DNA of 33,880 nt from Candidatus Pacebacteria bacterium CG10_big_fil_rev_8_21_14_0_10_44_54. GTDB taxonomy: Bacteria > Patescibacteriota > Microgenomatia > UBA1400 > PJMF01. Shown piece after piece: positions 25,267 through 33,837 of this stretch. The DNA lies in the NCBI GenBank assembly GCA_002772695.1, contig PFDI01000022.1:45265-79144 (forward strand). Direction: 5' to 3'. The position numbers were made by a program, and so were the translations under genes. The notes beneath the pieces are model-generated. The model made no database searches, was not told the origin of the DNA, and saw nothing but the letters and a program-made list of their open reading frames with translations. Numbering within the stretch: position 1 is the first letter of the stretch; every line of letters starts with the position of its first letter.

Positions 25267-26793
25267 ATGAAACTTAACCTACAATTACCAAAAACGAGCA
25301 TTGCTACCAAACGTATTCCTACTCTTATTGGTATTGGCGTATTAGTTATTGGCCTAATTGCAGGTACTGTGTTATTTGGCAACGGGACTGGTGTATTTGC
25401 CCCGAGAGCTTCTGCAGAAACCACCCCCAAGAATATCAGGATAACCAATGTCACCGATACGAGCTTCACTGTTTCGTTTATGACAGATGTTCCAACTATT
25501 GGCTTTGTCAAATACGGCGACTCGGCAAAATCACTCAAGCTCCAAACAAGTGACGATAGGAATCAACTGTCTGGTTCAACAGCCGAATTTAGCCTGCAAC
25601 ACATTACTGTTCGTGGCCTGAGTCAAAACACAACCTATTACTATGTGCTTGGTACTGGTAGTGGCGCAACATTTGATAACGCTGGTCAGCCATTCTCGAT
25701 CACCACCGCCAAACGCAGCGGGGCGCCTGCAGCAGCAAAAACCATCTATGGCTCAGTAACCACCGAGTCTGGTGCTCCTGCAGATGGTGCTATTGTCTAC
25801 ATCAAGATTGCGGATGCAGGCGACATGTCGTCACTCGTAAAAAGCTCTGGAAGTTGGGCAATCCCTTTATCTAATGCGCGCACTCCAGATGGAAGTGGTT
25901 ATGCCAAAATAGATGACACAACTCGTGTTGCTCTCGATATTCGCGGTAAGACCGCTTCACAAAAGCTTGAATTCACAACTGTGGTAAAAGAGGCACAACC
26001 AGTCGTAGGCCTCACTTTTGGCTCGCAACCAACTGCAAGCGAGCCACCTGCTGCTGCTCTTGCTCTCGCCGAAACCAAGGTAACTACGAATGATATCGCT
26101 ACAGTAGTGCCACCAACCACAACAGAAAAGAGTGCGAGTGCAAGTGGCAAACTCACCGGCTTGCTCGATGAATCAGTATCGGTCACAGAAAGTAGTACTC
26201 CAGCTGCAGAAATCACCCACGTGGATGTGGACGCAAGTGAAAGTGCGACAGTCACAACAAGTCAGCCAAAAATTATCGGAAAAGCACCAGCAAACACTGT
26301 TATCACGATCGAAATTCACTCAGAAACTGCCATTAATCACCAACTCTCTAGCAACGACAATGGCGAATTTGAGATCGACGTTGCAGCCCTGGGAAAGACA
26401 CTTGAACCAGGTGAACATACCATTACCTATAGTTATACAGATCCGGAGTCTGGTGAGATCATCACCAAAACAAAAACGTTTACCGTCGCCAATACGAGTA
26501 CTCAACTTGCCCAAGCTCAACCATACGGCACACAAAATCCCTATCCCATTGGTGGAGCAACAAGTTCGGCAAGCACAGCTACCGGCTCGGCTGATTCCAA
26601 AGGCGGATCTGCCTCTGATTCTGCAACTACTTCTGCTCGCTCTAGTATGCCTTCTACAACTAGTGGAGTGCCAGTCTCTGGCTCTGTGGGAACAACCCTC
26701 GCGCTTATTGTTGGCGGTCTTTTCTTTATCATTTCTGGCAGCTGGAGTTTTTGGATTGCTTCGCAGCTAGCGAAGGAAGAATCGACAGCCTAA
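25267..26793 (+). CDS. Surface protein with FN3-like and Ig-like domains, anchored at both ends
   Basis: 508 aa. An N-terminal membrane helix (about 18-38) is followed by a FN3/purple-acid-phosphatase-N-like domain (about 55-148: IRITNVTDTSFTVSF, TIGFVKYG, LSQNTTYYYVL). Next are a carboxypeptidase-regulatory-like beta domain (about 158-250: IYGSVTTESGAPADGAIVYIK), a Thr/Ser/Glu-rich linker, and an Ig-like bacterial domain (about 333-422: PKIIGKAPANTVITIEI...NDNGEFEID...LEPGEHTITYSYTD). A Ser/Thr/Gly low-complexity stretch (about 435-485) and a C-terminal helix (about 485-503) complete it. Probably a wall-spanning or adhesive stalk. Its place after PilN/PilO suggests work with the pilus, but it may be independently transcribed. 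Confidence 0.82.
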   Translation: MKLNLQLPKTSIATKRIPTLIGIGVLVIGLIAGTVLFGNGTGVFAPRASAETTPKNIRITNVTDTSFTVSFMTDVPTIGFVKYGDSAKSLKLQTSDDRNQLSGSTAEFSLQHITVRGLSQNTTYYYVLGTGSGATFDNAGQPFSITTAKRSGAPAAAKTIYGSVTTESGAPADGAIVYIKIADAGDMSSLVKSSGSWAIPLSNARTPDGSGYAKIDDTTRVALDIRGKTASQKLEFTTVVKEAQPVVGLTFGSQPTASEPPAAALALAETKVTTNDIATVVPPTTTEKSASASGKLTGLLDESVSVTESSTPAAEITHVDVDASESATVTTSQPKIIGKAPANTVITIEIHSETAINHQLSSNDNGEFEIDVAALGKTLEPGEHTITYSYTDPESGEIITKTKTFTVANTSTQLAQAQPYGTQNPYPIGGATSSASTATGSADSKGGSASDSATTSARSSMPSTTSGVPVSGSVGTTLALIVGGLFFIISGSWSFWIASQLAKEESTA

Positions 26794-26823
26794 GGCCAAC
26801 AGTATCCTGCTTGCCCAAGACGG

Positions 26824-26829
26824 TATAAT
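26824..26829 (+). promoter_or_regulatory. -10 box for the sugar-phosphate transferase
   Basis: TATAAT, 7 nt before the ATG at 26837, so the ATG coincides with the predicted +1. No strong -35. Confidence 0.65.
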
Positions 26830-26836
26830 CCTTTTC

Positions 26837-27460
26837 ATGCAGCCTCTAGTTGTCATCCATCCGTACTACTACTCATGGCAAAAACGGTTATTTGACATTT
26901 GTCTGAGCATCTTCCTCATATTCGCACTCTCGTCTATTTTTGTCGTCCTGAGCTTACTGGTACTCCTCACGCTTGGCTGGCCTGTATTGTTTGTGCAACT
27001 GCGACAGGGAAAAAACAAAAAGCAGTTTCGTCTCTTCAAGTTTCGGACCATGATTACTACTGCAGCCGTTTGGAAGCCGCTGATTCGTTATGGAAATGAG
27101 GCGCCCGAGCCAATGTTTAAAATGCAAGATGATCCGCGGTTTGTCGGTATCGGCCGCTGGTTGTCTCGCTCGGGGCTCGATGAGCTACCACAATTATTTA
27201 ATATCCTGCGCGGTAACATGAGCTTTGTCGGGCCGCGTCCTTTACCAGTGGAAGAAGCAGCTGCACTGCCTGCTTCGTGGGAGTTTCGCTATCAAGTTCG
27301 ACCGGGATTGGTCAGTGAGTGGGTGCTGAGTGAGAAGAAATATGGGTCGCTGCGAGATTGGCGGGAGGCGGAGGCAACAAGTCTCGTTACTGGCAGCATC
27401 ACTCACGACATTGCGCTCTTAGCTCGTGCAAGCCAAGTTGTTTGGCGCTGGAGTTTGTAA
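26837..27460 (+). CDS. Bacterial sugar transferase (monotopic phosphoglycosyl transferase, WcaJ/PglC type)
   Basis: 207 aa. Transfers a sugar-1-phosphate from a nucleotide sugar to undecaprenyl phosphate, the first step of glycan assembly. Short N-terminus with KRLFDI (about 16-21), re-entrant hydrophobic helix (about 20-52), then QLRQGKNKKQFRLFKFRTM, DDPRFVGIGRWLSRSGLDELPQLFNILRGNMSFVGPRP with the catalytic Asp-Glu pair in LDELPQ, and VRPGL. It is the short, catalytic-core form. Its sugar is unknown. It is transcribed towards the glycan operon on the other strand and overlaps its last gene tail-to-tail by 62 nt. Confidence 0.93.
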   Translation: MQPLVVIHPYYYSWQKRLFDICLSIFLIFALSSIFVVLSLLVLLTLGWPVLFVQLRQGKNKKQFRLFKFRTMITTAAVWKPLIRYGNEAPEPMFKMQDDPRFVGIGRWLSRSGLDELPQLFNILRGNMSFVGPRPLPVEEAAALPASWEFRYQVRPGLVSEWVLSEKKYGSLRDWREAEATSLVTGSITHDIALLARASQVVWRWSL

Positions 27461-29345
27461 TCTCAGCAGAGTTTTCCCAATATCCGCTTGGAAAATACTT
27501 TGTCTGCTGCCCGACCCAATAATCGTCTGGTGCGAGTTCTGACATTCTTCCCACTATTTGTTTTGTAAAAGTACTCTCACCTCGAGACATTGCCTCATCT
27601 GCAAGCAAGTTGAATAAATGCACAAACAAATACCGACGATTGCCAAATTGACTCGGAGGAACAAAACGGGTGTTGGCGTACAACGCTGCAATGTCATCAC
27701 AGGATGCCTCAAGCAATGCATTCTGAGAAAAAGTAGGCGAATTTTGTATCACCCAATCATCAAGCTCATATGCGAGCCGAAGCGCAGTCCCGTCTGATTC
27801 GCTCAGTCGTGCCACCTCAGCTGCCAACAGTGTTTGCTGCGCATAATCCGGAGTGTAATCATACTGCCGTGCCTTAAGCACAATCTCGGCAAGTTGTGTT
27901 GCTTCCTTTAGCTCGAGCTGCCTCCCACCTGTACTGCTCAAATTTGCCAAAGTCCTCCAAGGATCTGTAGTAACAACTGGAAAAGAATCTGGGTGAAAAG
28001 CATAGATCTTTTCAAAAATGCTCATTTCTTCAGATGCAGCTAGGTGTTTCTGAAACAACAAGCGATGGTATGAAAAGTAAGGAAAGATCAAATATCCTCT
28101 AGAAAATTCCCCACGTGACAGTTGCAACTCAACACTGGCAACAGCCCCTGCAATCCCAAGAGTCACAACTACAATTAGACTTGGCAAATGGTGGAGAACT
28201 GCAGCGTTCTTTTTACCCAATTTCGGTTGTAATCCACTCCTCAGTTGCAATGCGATAAGTGCCAACACAAGATACATATATCCTGCCAAATGCCAATCAA
28301 AATCAAAAAAGGCTACAAAGACACTCGTTTGTATGCTCAGCAAAAACAAAGCTGATTTTTGTTTAATTGAAGCAAAGTAAATTAGACCTACAATTAGTAC
28401 GGAATAACTTAAGCCTCCCAACAAACCAAGCTCAGCAAATTGCTGCAAGAAAACATTGTGCGCGTACCCAGAATACGCATGCGGAAATTGTGCAAACTTG
28501 TACGAGACTAAACTGAAAGTGCCTGGACCGTACCCAAAAATAGGAAACGATTGTAAAGCGCTCACTGCCTGCTGCCAGTATAAGGGCCGAGATTCATTGG
28601 GGAGAACAAAAAGCACTACAGCAAGGAGCGCGGCCAAACAAAAACCGCTGGCTGTAAAGTATGTTTTTTTTAGTGGTGCCATCAGCTGGCGCTCCTTGAG
28701 GTGAAAAAGCCAGACTCCAATCAGCTGCCAGCCTGTCAGAAACCAGACGAGTCGGCCACTACTCGAGAGAATGGCTGCGTATAGAACCAGCAAGACTGAC
28801 GTATGAAGCACTTTGCGCTGAGCCTTGTGCCACGCGCTCCAAAAATATGGCAACAATAATAAAATGAGATAGCTGGTATGGCTGTGACCACCAATCTGCG
28901 ACAACTGGTTCGACCGAGGTAATGTGTCTAATGACGGAAAAAGAAAGAAAAACAAAGAAAAAAATGCCAAAATCACTACAACGCTCTTGAGAGAAAGGAG
29001 CAACAAACTATGAGAGAAGTACTTCTCTTTTAACAAAAAAATACTAAAAAAGACAAGAAGTCCTCCTCCAAAAAATAAAAAAGAATCAATAGTAAGAGGA
29101 ACATTTTTTGAAAAAATGCTTGAAAGTAAAAAAGTGACAAAGAACAGCAGCCAGAGCAAAGTTACTTTTAGAAATTGACTTGCCTGATTAAACACCCCTT
29201 TTGACCGCAACAAAAAAAATAGTGCGGCCAAGCCTCCAGCCACATACACAAATACATACGTCGCCCCAAACAAGACTGAAAGCAAAAAAAACAATGACAA
29301 CAAAAACGCTGCTAGTACTTTTTCTTGTGAGTATGTTGTTTCCAT
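27399..29345 (-). CDS. O-antigen polymerase/ligase (Wzy_C) family protein with C-terminal helical domain
   Basis: 648 aa. About a dozen hydrophobic segments in the first 410 residues. The family loop PIFGYGPGTF...AHNVFLQQFAELGLLGG (about residues 272-313) is typical of Wzy_C/WaaL proteins, which polymerise or ligate lipid-linked glycans. The remaining 240 residues are soluble and helical (KEATQLAEIVLKARQYDY, TLLAAEVARLSESDG), TPR-like in character. Last gene of the minus-strand glycan operon. The start overlaps the WecG gene by 34 nt. Whether it polymerises, ligates to a wall component or glycosylates protein cannot be told from sequence. Confidence 0.87.
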   Translation of the reverse strand: METTYSQEKVLAAFLLSLFFLLSVLFGATYVFVYVAGGLAALFFLLRSKGVFNQASQFLKVTLLWLLFFVTFLLSSIFSKNVPLTIDSFLFFGGGLLVFFSIFLLKEKYFSHSLLLLSLKSVVVILAFFSLFFFLFPSLDTLPRSNQLSQIGGHSHTSYLILLLLPYFWSAWHKAQRKVLHTSVLLVLYAAILSSSGRLVWFLTGWQLIGVWLFHLKERQLMAPLKKTYFTASGFCLAALLAVVLFVLPNESRPLYWQQAVSALQSFPIFGYGPGTFSLVSYKFAQFPHAYSGYAHNVFLQQFAELGLLGGLSYSVLIVGLIYFASIKQKSALFLLSIQTSVFVAFFDFDWHLAGYMYLVLALIALQLRSGLQPKLGKKNAAVLHHLPSLIVVVTLGIAGAVASVELQLSRGEFSRGYLIFPYFSYHRLLFQKHLAASEEMSIFEKIYAFHPDSFPVVTTDPWRTLANLSSTGGRQLELKEATQLAEIVLKARQYDYTPDYAQQTLLAAEVARLSESDGTALRLAYELDDWVIQNSPTFSQNALLEASCDDIAALYANTRFVPPSQFGNRRYLFVHLFNLLADEAMSRGESTFTKQIVGRMSELAPDDYWVGQQTKYFPSGYWENSAEITNSSAKQLGLHELRAQCRE

Positions 29346-30073
29346 AGCGCTCTTGTCATTGTAAGCAACAACACCAAGACTAAACCAAGTGCATCAAACA
29401 CATAGCGAGGAAGCATTTTGCTTGGATTCTGCCTGGTTCGCTGCCACCACTCAGTGTACCAGGATTGTGACTTTCTTTCTCTTAACACTTGGGTAAATAA
29501 ATCACCCACGCACCAAACAAAAATTGGTTGGTGCATCGTTGTCACGTGCTGCAAAATCCAGTTCTCTTGCCTCGGTAATTGCCAAAATCTATCAGCCCCC
29601 ATACCAACAATCAAAACGGTTGGTTTTTTTGACACAATTCTATCGACGAATTTTTGGCTGTTCTTAAAGTATCCATGCTGCGCCCCCACTATCTCTAGAT
29701 CTGGCAGTTTAAAGCTCACTTGCTTCTTGAAACGAGCTAGTGTTTTGACAGTACTGCCCAGCAAAAACACCTTCTCCATGCTCCACCACTTTGACAGTAG
29801 TGTAAAGAAAAAATCTGGCGCAGTACTTCTCTGCGAGACCGAAACACCCAGCAGGTAAAGATACAAGACGCCCCCCCAGCCATCTGGATAAAAGTAGTCT
29901 ACCTGCGCAAAAATATTGCGAAATTTTTTAGAAACAAGTAATAGCGCAAGAACATGCGCGTTCAGGTAGCTGACTAGGATTGGACGCTTCTTTGCCAATC
30001 TTTGCAATTGGACTAGCTCACTAAGTGGATCACTAATGACTTTATTTTGTAACTCAGTCTCGGTAAAAAACAT
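29312..30073 (-). CDS. WecG/TagA/CpsF-family glycosyltransferase
   Basis: 253 aa. GT26 enzymes add a sugar such as N-acetylmannosamine to an undecaprenyl-PP-linked sugar, the step after a PglC/WcaJ-type reaction. Motifs: SYLNAHVL (about 35-42), YFYPDGWGGV with the key Asp (about 61-70), KVFLLGSTVKTL, and VLIVGMGADRFWQLPRQENWI, where the usual G.GaPkQE is broken by an insertion of about six residues. A hydrophobic C-terminal segment (about 227-243) with a basic end suggests membrane association. Overlaps both neighbours (20 nt with GT2, 34 nt with the ligase). Confidence 0.85.
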   Translation of the reverse strand: MFFTETELQNKVISDPLSELVQLQRLAKKRPILVSYLNAHVLALLLVSKKFRNIFAQVDYFYPDGWGGVLYLYLLGVSVSQRSTAPDFFFTLLSKWWSMEKVFLLGSTVKTLARFKKQVSFKLPDLEIVGAQHGYFKNSQKFVDRIVSKKPTVLIVGMGADRFWQLPRQENWILQHVTTMHQPIFVWCVGDLFTQVLRERKSQSWYTEWWQRTRQNPSKMLPRYVFDALGLVLVLLLTMTRALWKQHTHKKKY

Positions 30074-30944
30074 GTTTTATTCGCTCCAAGTTATAGCCTA
30101 ATCTATATGACCAAAATATGCTGTTAAGAAAAAACAGTATACATATAACTTGCCAAATGCTTTTTCCCTCAAGTAACTCTGAAATTCTTTGAAAAACTTT
30201 ACGTGACTTATTTCTAGCTAGATCCTTTTTGTGAAAAATTCCTTTGGCCTGCAACAACCACATCGCTCGTCCATTTAGAAATTTTTTCTTGAGAAGACTA
30301 CCAAAATCTGACTGTTCGTTATGTACAACCAGAGCGCGCGAAGCATAAAACAACTTCCCCTGTGCCGCCTCAATCTGCTCACCAAAATCTGTGTCCTCAG
30401 CAAAAAAATACGTATTGAATCGTTCATCGAACTTGATTTTGTGCACTTGTAAAAATTCTTTTCTCACCGCACAGTTTCTGGTATTGAGTGCCGCACCACA
30501 AGAAACATTTCCAGTTTTTTCATCAAGACGAAGCTGCAAAAAAAATTTGTTGTACTGAAACAAATATGTTTCCATAAGTAGTGTAGTAGATTTTTCTCGA
30601 GACGCACCAAGCACCGCAACAATCGATTTTTTTTGCAATGGCTTGGTAATTTCTTTCAACCAACTTGGTGCTGGCTCACAGTCATCGTCAAGAAAGGCTA
30701 GTATTTCCCCTTTTGCTTGGGAAATGCCAGTATTTCTGGCCGTTGATTTGCCTGGAGATTTTTCCAAAATATGACGAATTTGTAGTCGTGCAAATTTTTT
30801 CTTGTCAAACTTGTACTGCTTTCGTGGAGCATTTTCTACCACAATGACTTCGTCTGGCAGCTTAGTTTGTGCCAACAGTGCCACAAGACAGCGATTGAGA
30901 CTTGCCTGTCTATTGCAGGACGGGATGATGACCGATGTAGTCAT
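30054..30944 (-). CDS. Family 2 glycosyltransferase
   Basis: 296 aa. GT-A fold: N-terminal VIIPSCNRQASLNRCLVALL (about 5-24), PDEVIVVENA, KSTARNTGI, the metal/nucleotide-binding FLDDDCEP (DDD 86-88), and AEDTDFGEQI with the likely catalytic Asp/Glu around residue 190. A C-terminal hydrophobic segment (IWQVICILFFLNSIFW, about 265-280) may attach it to the membrane. Overlaps the upstream ligase gene by 4 nt (ATGA) and WecG by 20 nt. Sugar not predictable. Confidence 0.9.
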   Translation of the reverse strand: MTTSVIIPSCNRQASLNRCLVALLAQTKLPDEVIVVENAPRKQYKFDKKKFARLQIRHILEKSPGKSTARNTGISQAKGEILAFLDDDCEPAPSWLKEITKPLQKKSIVAVLGASREKSTTLLMETYLFQYNKFFLQLRLDEKTGNVSCGAALNTRNCAVRKEFLQVHKIKFDERFNTYFFAEDTDFGEQIEAAQGKLFYASRALVVHNEQSDFGSLLKKKFLNGRAMWLLQAKGIFHKKDLARNKSRKVFQRISELLEGKSIWQVICILFFLNSIFWSYRLGYNLERIKHVFYRD

Positions 30945-32326
30945 GATTTTTTTGCAGTATCTAGATATGCCAAAAATACCACAAATAAGTCAAGAGTGGG
31001 GTCCTGAGAAAAGAGGGTGTGAAACTGCGAGTTGATTAAAAAAGTAATGCAGGCTACCCAAACGGAAAAATGAGCAATATTTTTTGGCACTCGCCACAAA
31101 ATTGACAAGGCAAAGATGGCAAATAAAAACATCGCTGGCAAGCCAAGTTCGCTAGCAAATAGCAGCCAGGTGTTGTGCACCGGGTACAAAAAGTAGGCTG
31201 CTGCACCAGAGACGTTTTGCGCGACCATGGTTTGGGTAAAGTGATTGAGACCAACGCCGGTAATGGGAAACATGCGGATCATCTCGAATGCTTCTTGTGC
31301 CAGCTCTACTCGACCACGCCCTGAGCCAAGCGTAAATATATATGAGAACGACTGGAGTCGCGTAAAAAAATAGCCCCCATACAGCACAATGATCCCAACA
31401 CCACCAAGCAAAATCCATTTCCATTTTTTTAGAAGTAGTGTCACTTTTTTATCTCGAGCGAAATGCCAAATGAACAATCCAATCGTTGTCGCAAGCGCAA
31501 CCCATGCACTACGACTGTAGGTTGCAAACAAGGCTAGTAGACCCAATACTGCACTTGTACCAGAAATGATTTGAACAGATCGTTTTTTCGTTACTACAAG
31601 TTGTCCTAGGCCGATTGGCAATAACATAGAAAGCCAGCTGGCAAAAAAGGTTGGGTGACCAAGCGTGCCTGATACCCTATACAAAAAAGAGCTTTCGTTG
31701 GTTAGGTAACCAAACGGAGCAATGGTACTCCCTTCCTCCAAATACAAACCAAGGTTATGTCGCAACAAGAACTGCAAACTGCTAAGCACTCCAAAAAACA
31801 ATAACCAACCTGATGCGACTACAAACATCATTTTTTTATTTGCAACATGTTGCAAACTGTATCGAGCAAGCATGAAGAGTAAAAAGAAGTAGCAAATTCT
31901 AATAAGTCCAAATACTATGTGACTATCGAACTTCGGTAAAACAACTTGTACCAAGCACAAGATCAAGAACACAGACAACAGCAAAACAGAGCGAGATTTC
32001 TGCCGATATAACTCCGGCACACTAAGTGCTGCCAACAACACCAACAAAAATTTGACACTCAATCCAAAGTAATAGCCGTATCCCAGGTTAAACTGGGTCA
32101 TAGCCGACTCAACGGCCGTGACCATACCACCACGCAAACCAAGCTCGATTGGCAAACTCAAAAGCAGTAAGAGAAAAAGTCCTGAAGCATACTTTGTCTT
32201 GAGTCGATACAAAATGAATGCCGCCAAAATAAACACGAGAAGCAACAGCTTATTGTTTGCAATCAACAAGAACGTAAACGGAAATACAAACAAAAGAATA
32301 GAAAGTATCGACTGTCTACTGGGCAT
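30941..32326 (-). CDS. O-antigen ligase/polymerase family membrane protein
   Basis: 461 aa with about 12 hydrophobic helices. The large outer loop contains LYRVSGTLGHPTFFASWLSMLLPI and MFPITGVGLNHF...YPVHNTWLLFASELGLPA (about 350-400), with the conserved Arg, His and Asn of the Wzy_C/WaaL family. A second protein of this family is at 27399-29345; the two differ in length and share little beyond motifs. One may polymerise and the other ligate. Start overlaps the stop region of the upstream gene by 11 nt. Confidence 0.88.
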   Translation of the reverse strand: MPSRQSILSILLFVFPFTFLLIANNKLLLLVFILAAFILYRLKTKYASGLFLLLLLSLPIELGLRGGMVTAVESAMTQFNLGYGYYFGLSVKFLLVLLAALSVPELYRQKSRSVLLLSVFLILCLVQVVLPKFDSHIVFGLIRICYFFLLFMLARYSLQHVANKKMMFVVASGWLLFFGVLSSLQFLLRHNLGLYLEEGSTIAPFGYLTNESSFLYRVSGTLGHPTFFASWLSMLLPIGLGQLVVTKKRSVQIISGTSAVLGLLALFATYSRSAWVALATTIGLFIWHFARDKKVTLLLKKWKWILLGGVGIIVLYGGYFFTRLQSFSYIFTLGSGRGRVELAQEAFEMIRMFPITGVGLNHFTQTMVAQNVSGAAAYFLYPVHNTWLLFASELGLPAMFLFAIFALSILWRVPKNIAHFSVWVACITFLINSQFHTLFSQDPTLDLFVVFLAYLDTAKKS

Positions 32327-33173
32327 TATCGAGTGGGCGCAGACTAGTTATCTCTATCCCCTCAATATCAAGAGCATCGGTATACACCCAAAGCGGTTCG
32401 CCTACTTTAACCTTCTGATGTCCTGCATAAGACCACACATCTCCTATATTTTGCGCGCGAATTTCAAACTCCAGAAGAACGTCTCGCTTTTGTGGATCTT
32501 TGTTGAATACAACCGAGCCACCTGCGACCGATGAAAAAATATCACTAGAAGGTTGTCTTGTTGTGACAGAAAGTACTCGAGCGATTTCTTGCCCTGTGCC
32601 CAAATTATATGCAATAAGTCCCGGCTTAAGCTCTGTTACTGTCCAAGGATCTTTACTGCGCCAAATGGCAGATATATGAAACCATTGTTCCGGCAAAATA
32701 ATCGGCTTATCAGACATATGAGTGATAATTCCCAATAGTTTCTTGCCAGATAAATCTATAGCTATCTTCCCCCCCACCTCCACTGGAGTACCCTTGTATA
32801 CAAACTGTTGTGAGCGATGATCAAAACTACCCTTGAGCTTTACCACAGGATAAAATTTTGTTTTTTCATCACCTTGCGGGTAGGCGTCGTAAGACACGAT
32901 TTCTGCCGAGACTACTCCATTTGGTTCTAACTCTGTATCACCGATCTGAATCTCTGACGCCAACCAAGGAGGCGGATCAATGGCGCCATACCACCACTCG
33001 CGACCAGTCAATTCTATGCGGACATAGCGGTAGTCGTTACTTTTGGAGAAAAAGCGCACCACGCCAACTGCCAACAAAGCAATAATCACAGTTGCAAGCA
33101 ATCGCCAAACATGCAGCTTGCGCTGCTTTTTCTTCAGAAAAGCATGAGATAATTTTGAAAGATGCCAGTTCAC
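32316..33173 (-). CDS. Single-pass membrane protein, beta-rich external domain (DUF4330-like)
   Basis: 285 aa with a GTG start. Basic cytoplasmic tail (1-22), one membrane helix (about 24-41), then a beta-rich domain with repeated 'VGD/VGE' and 'VvsY' phrases (EIQIGDTELEPNGVVSAEIVSYDAYP, GGKIAIDLSG, VKVGEPLWVYTDALDIEGIEI). This recalls DUF4330 proteins found with polysaccharide genes, but the match is from memory and weak. First gene of the five-gene glycan operon. TACAAT lies 6 nt before the GTG. It might guide or regulate glycan export. Confidence 0.62.
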   Translation of the reverse strand: MNWHLSKLSHAFLKKKQRKLHVWRLLATVIIALLAVGVVRFFSKSNDYRYVRIELTGREWWYGAIDPPPWLASEIQIGDTELEPNGVVSAEIVSYDAYPQGDEKTKFYPVVKLKGSFDHRSQQFVYKGTPVEVGGKIAIDLSGKKLLGIITHMSDKPIILPEQWFHISAIWRSKDPWTVTELKPGLIAYNLGTGQEIARVLSVTTRQPSSDIFSSVAGGSVVFNKDPQKRDVLLEFEIRAQNIGDVWSYAGHQKVKVGEPLWVYTDALDIEGIEITSLRPLDNAQ

Positions 33174-33179
33174 AGCGTG

Positions 33180-33188
33180 ATTGTATCA
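33180..33188 (-). promoter_or_regulatory. Extended -10 promoter of the glycan operon
   Basis: TGA-TACAAT on the minus strand, 6 nt before the GTG start. It is embedded in the inverted repeat GTGAT-TGT-ATCAC (33176-33188), within a 25-bp gap between divergent genes, so one site could control both directions. Confidence 0.55.
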
Positions 33189-33198
33189 CTGCAAAGCT

Positions 33199-33837
33199 AT
33201 GATTAAGTCAAATCGAATTTTTTATTTTCTTGTCATTTTGATAACAGTTGTTTCTATTGGGATTAGATACTACTATGCAGCTACTCAAGAATTATGGATT
33301 GATGAGGTACTAGTTTTACAAATTGCTCACGAAAATGATTGGAAACAAACCGCACTGGTCGAACACTGGGACAAATCTCATCCGCCGCTATTGCATCTCT
33401 ACACAAAAGTTCTACTAAAATTCATTTCATATGATGATAAGATTGCCCTTAGATTTTTATCATTTTTTCTAGGGGGATTGGCAACAATTCCCCTAATGCG
33501 CTACATAAAAGTCACTCATAAATCTGCAACTGCTGCCATCCTGGGTGGAATACTTTTTGCCATCAATCCGACCATTACAGCCAACTCTTTTAGCCTTCGT
33601 CCATATGGAGTGATTATATTTCTTTTCTTAATTTTCTTAGCTTCAACAAGGAATCTTGATTTACATTCTGACGTCAAAAAGTATCAAAAAATGATTCTTA
33701 TCAATATCATAATCATCTTTAGTTTTTTTTGGGACTACTCATCGATCTGGTTCTTACTACCATTTGCTGTTATTACTGTAATCAAGGTTAAAAGTAAAGT
33801 GTACCCCTTTGTCTACACACAAAACCGACTGGTTTAA
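33199..33837 (+). CDS. GT-C glycosyltransferase-like membrane protein, short or truncated
   Basis: 212 aa from ATG 33199 (the track start is a TTG at 33181 inside the divergent promoter). An N-terminal helix (about 8-27) is followed by QELWIDEVLVLQIA, the acidic motif of the first outer loop in GT39/ArnT-type GT-C enzymes, then SHPPLLHLYTKVLL and RFLSFFLGGLATIPLMRYI, and further helices up to about residue 200. Relatives have 450-700 aa with 11-13 helices, so only the N-terminal half is present before TAA at 33835. The same frame is open after that stop to the window end (14 codons), without GT-C character. The gene is AT-richer than its neighbours, suggesting transfer or decay. Could also be a real short variant. 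Confidence 0.65.
   Translation: MIKSNRIFYFLVILITVVSIGIRYYYAATQELWIDEVLVLQIAHENDWKQTALVEHWDKSHPPLLHLYTKVLLKFISYDDKIALRFLSFFLGGLATIPLMRYIKVTHKSATAAILGGILFAINPTITANSFSLRPYGVIIFLFLIFLASTRNLDLHSDVKKYQKMILINIIIIFSFFWDYSSIWFLLPFAVITVIKVKSKVYPFVYTQNRLV

Noticed and set aside
26132-26770. 212-aa plus-strand ORF in another frame
   Set aside because: Shadow of the FN3/Ig-like gene; composition is repetitive Q/L/S without domains.
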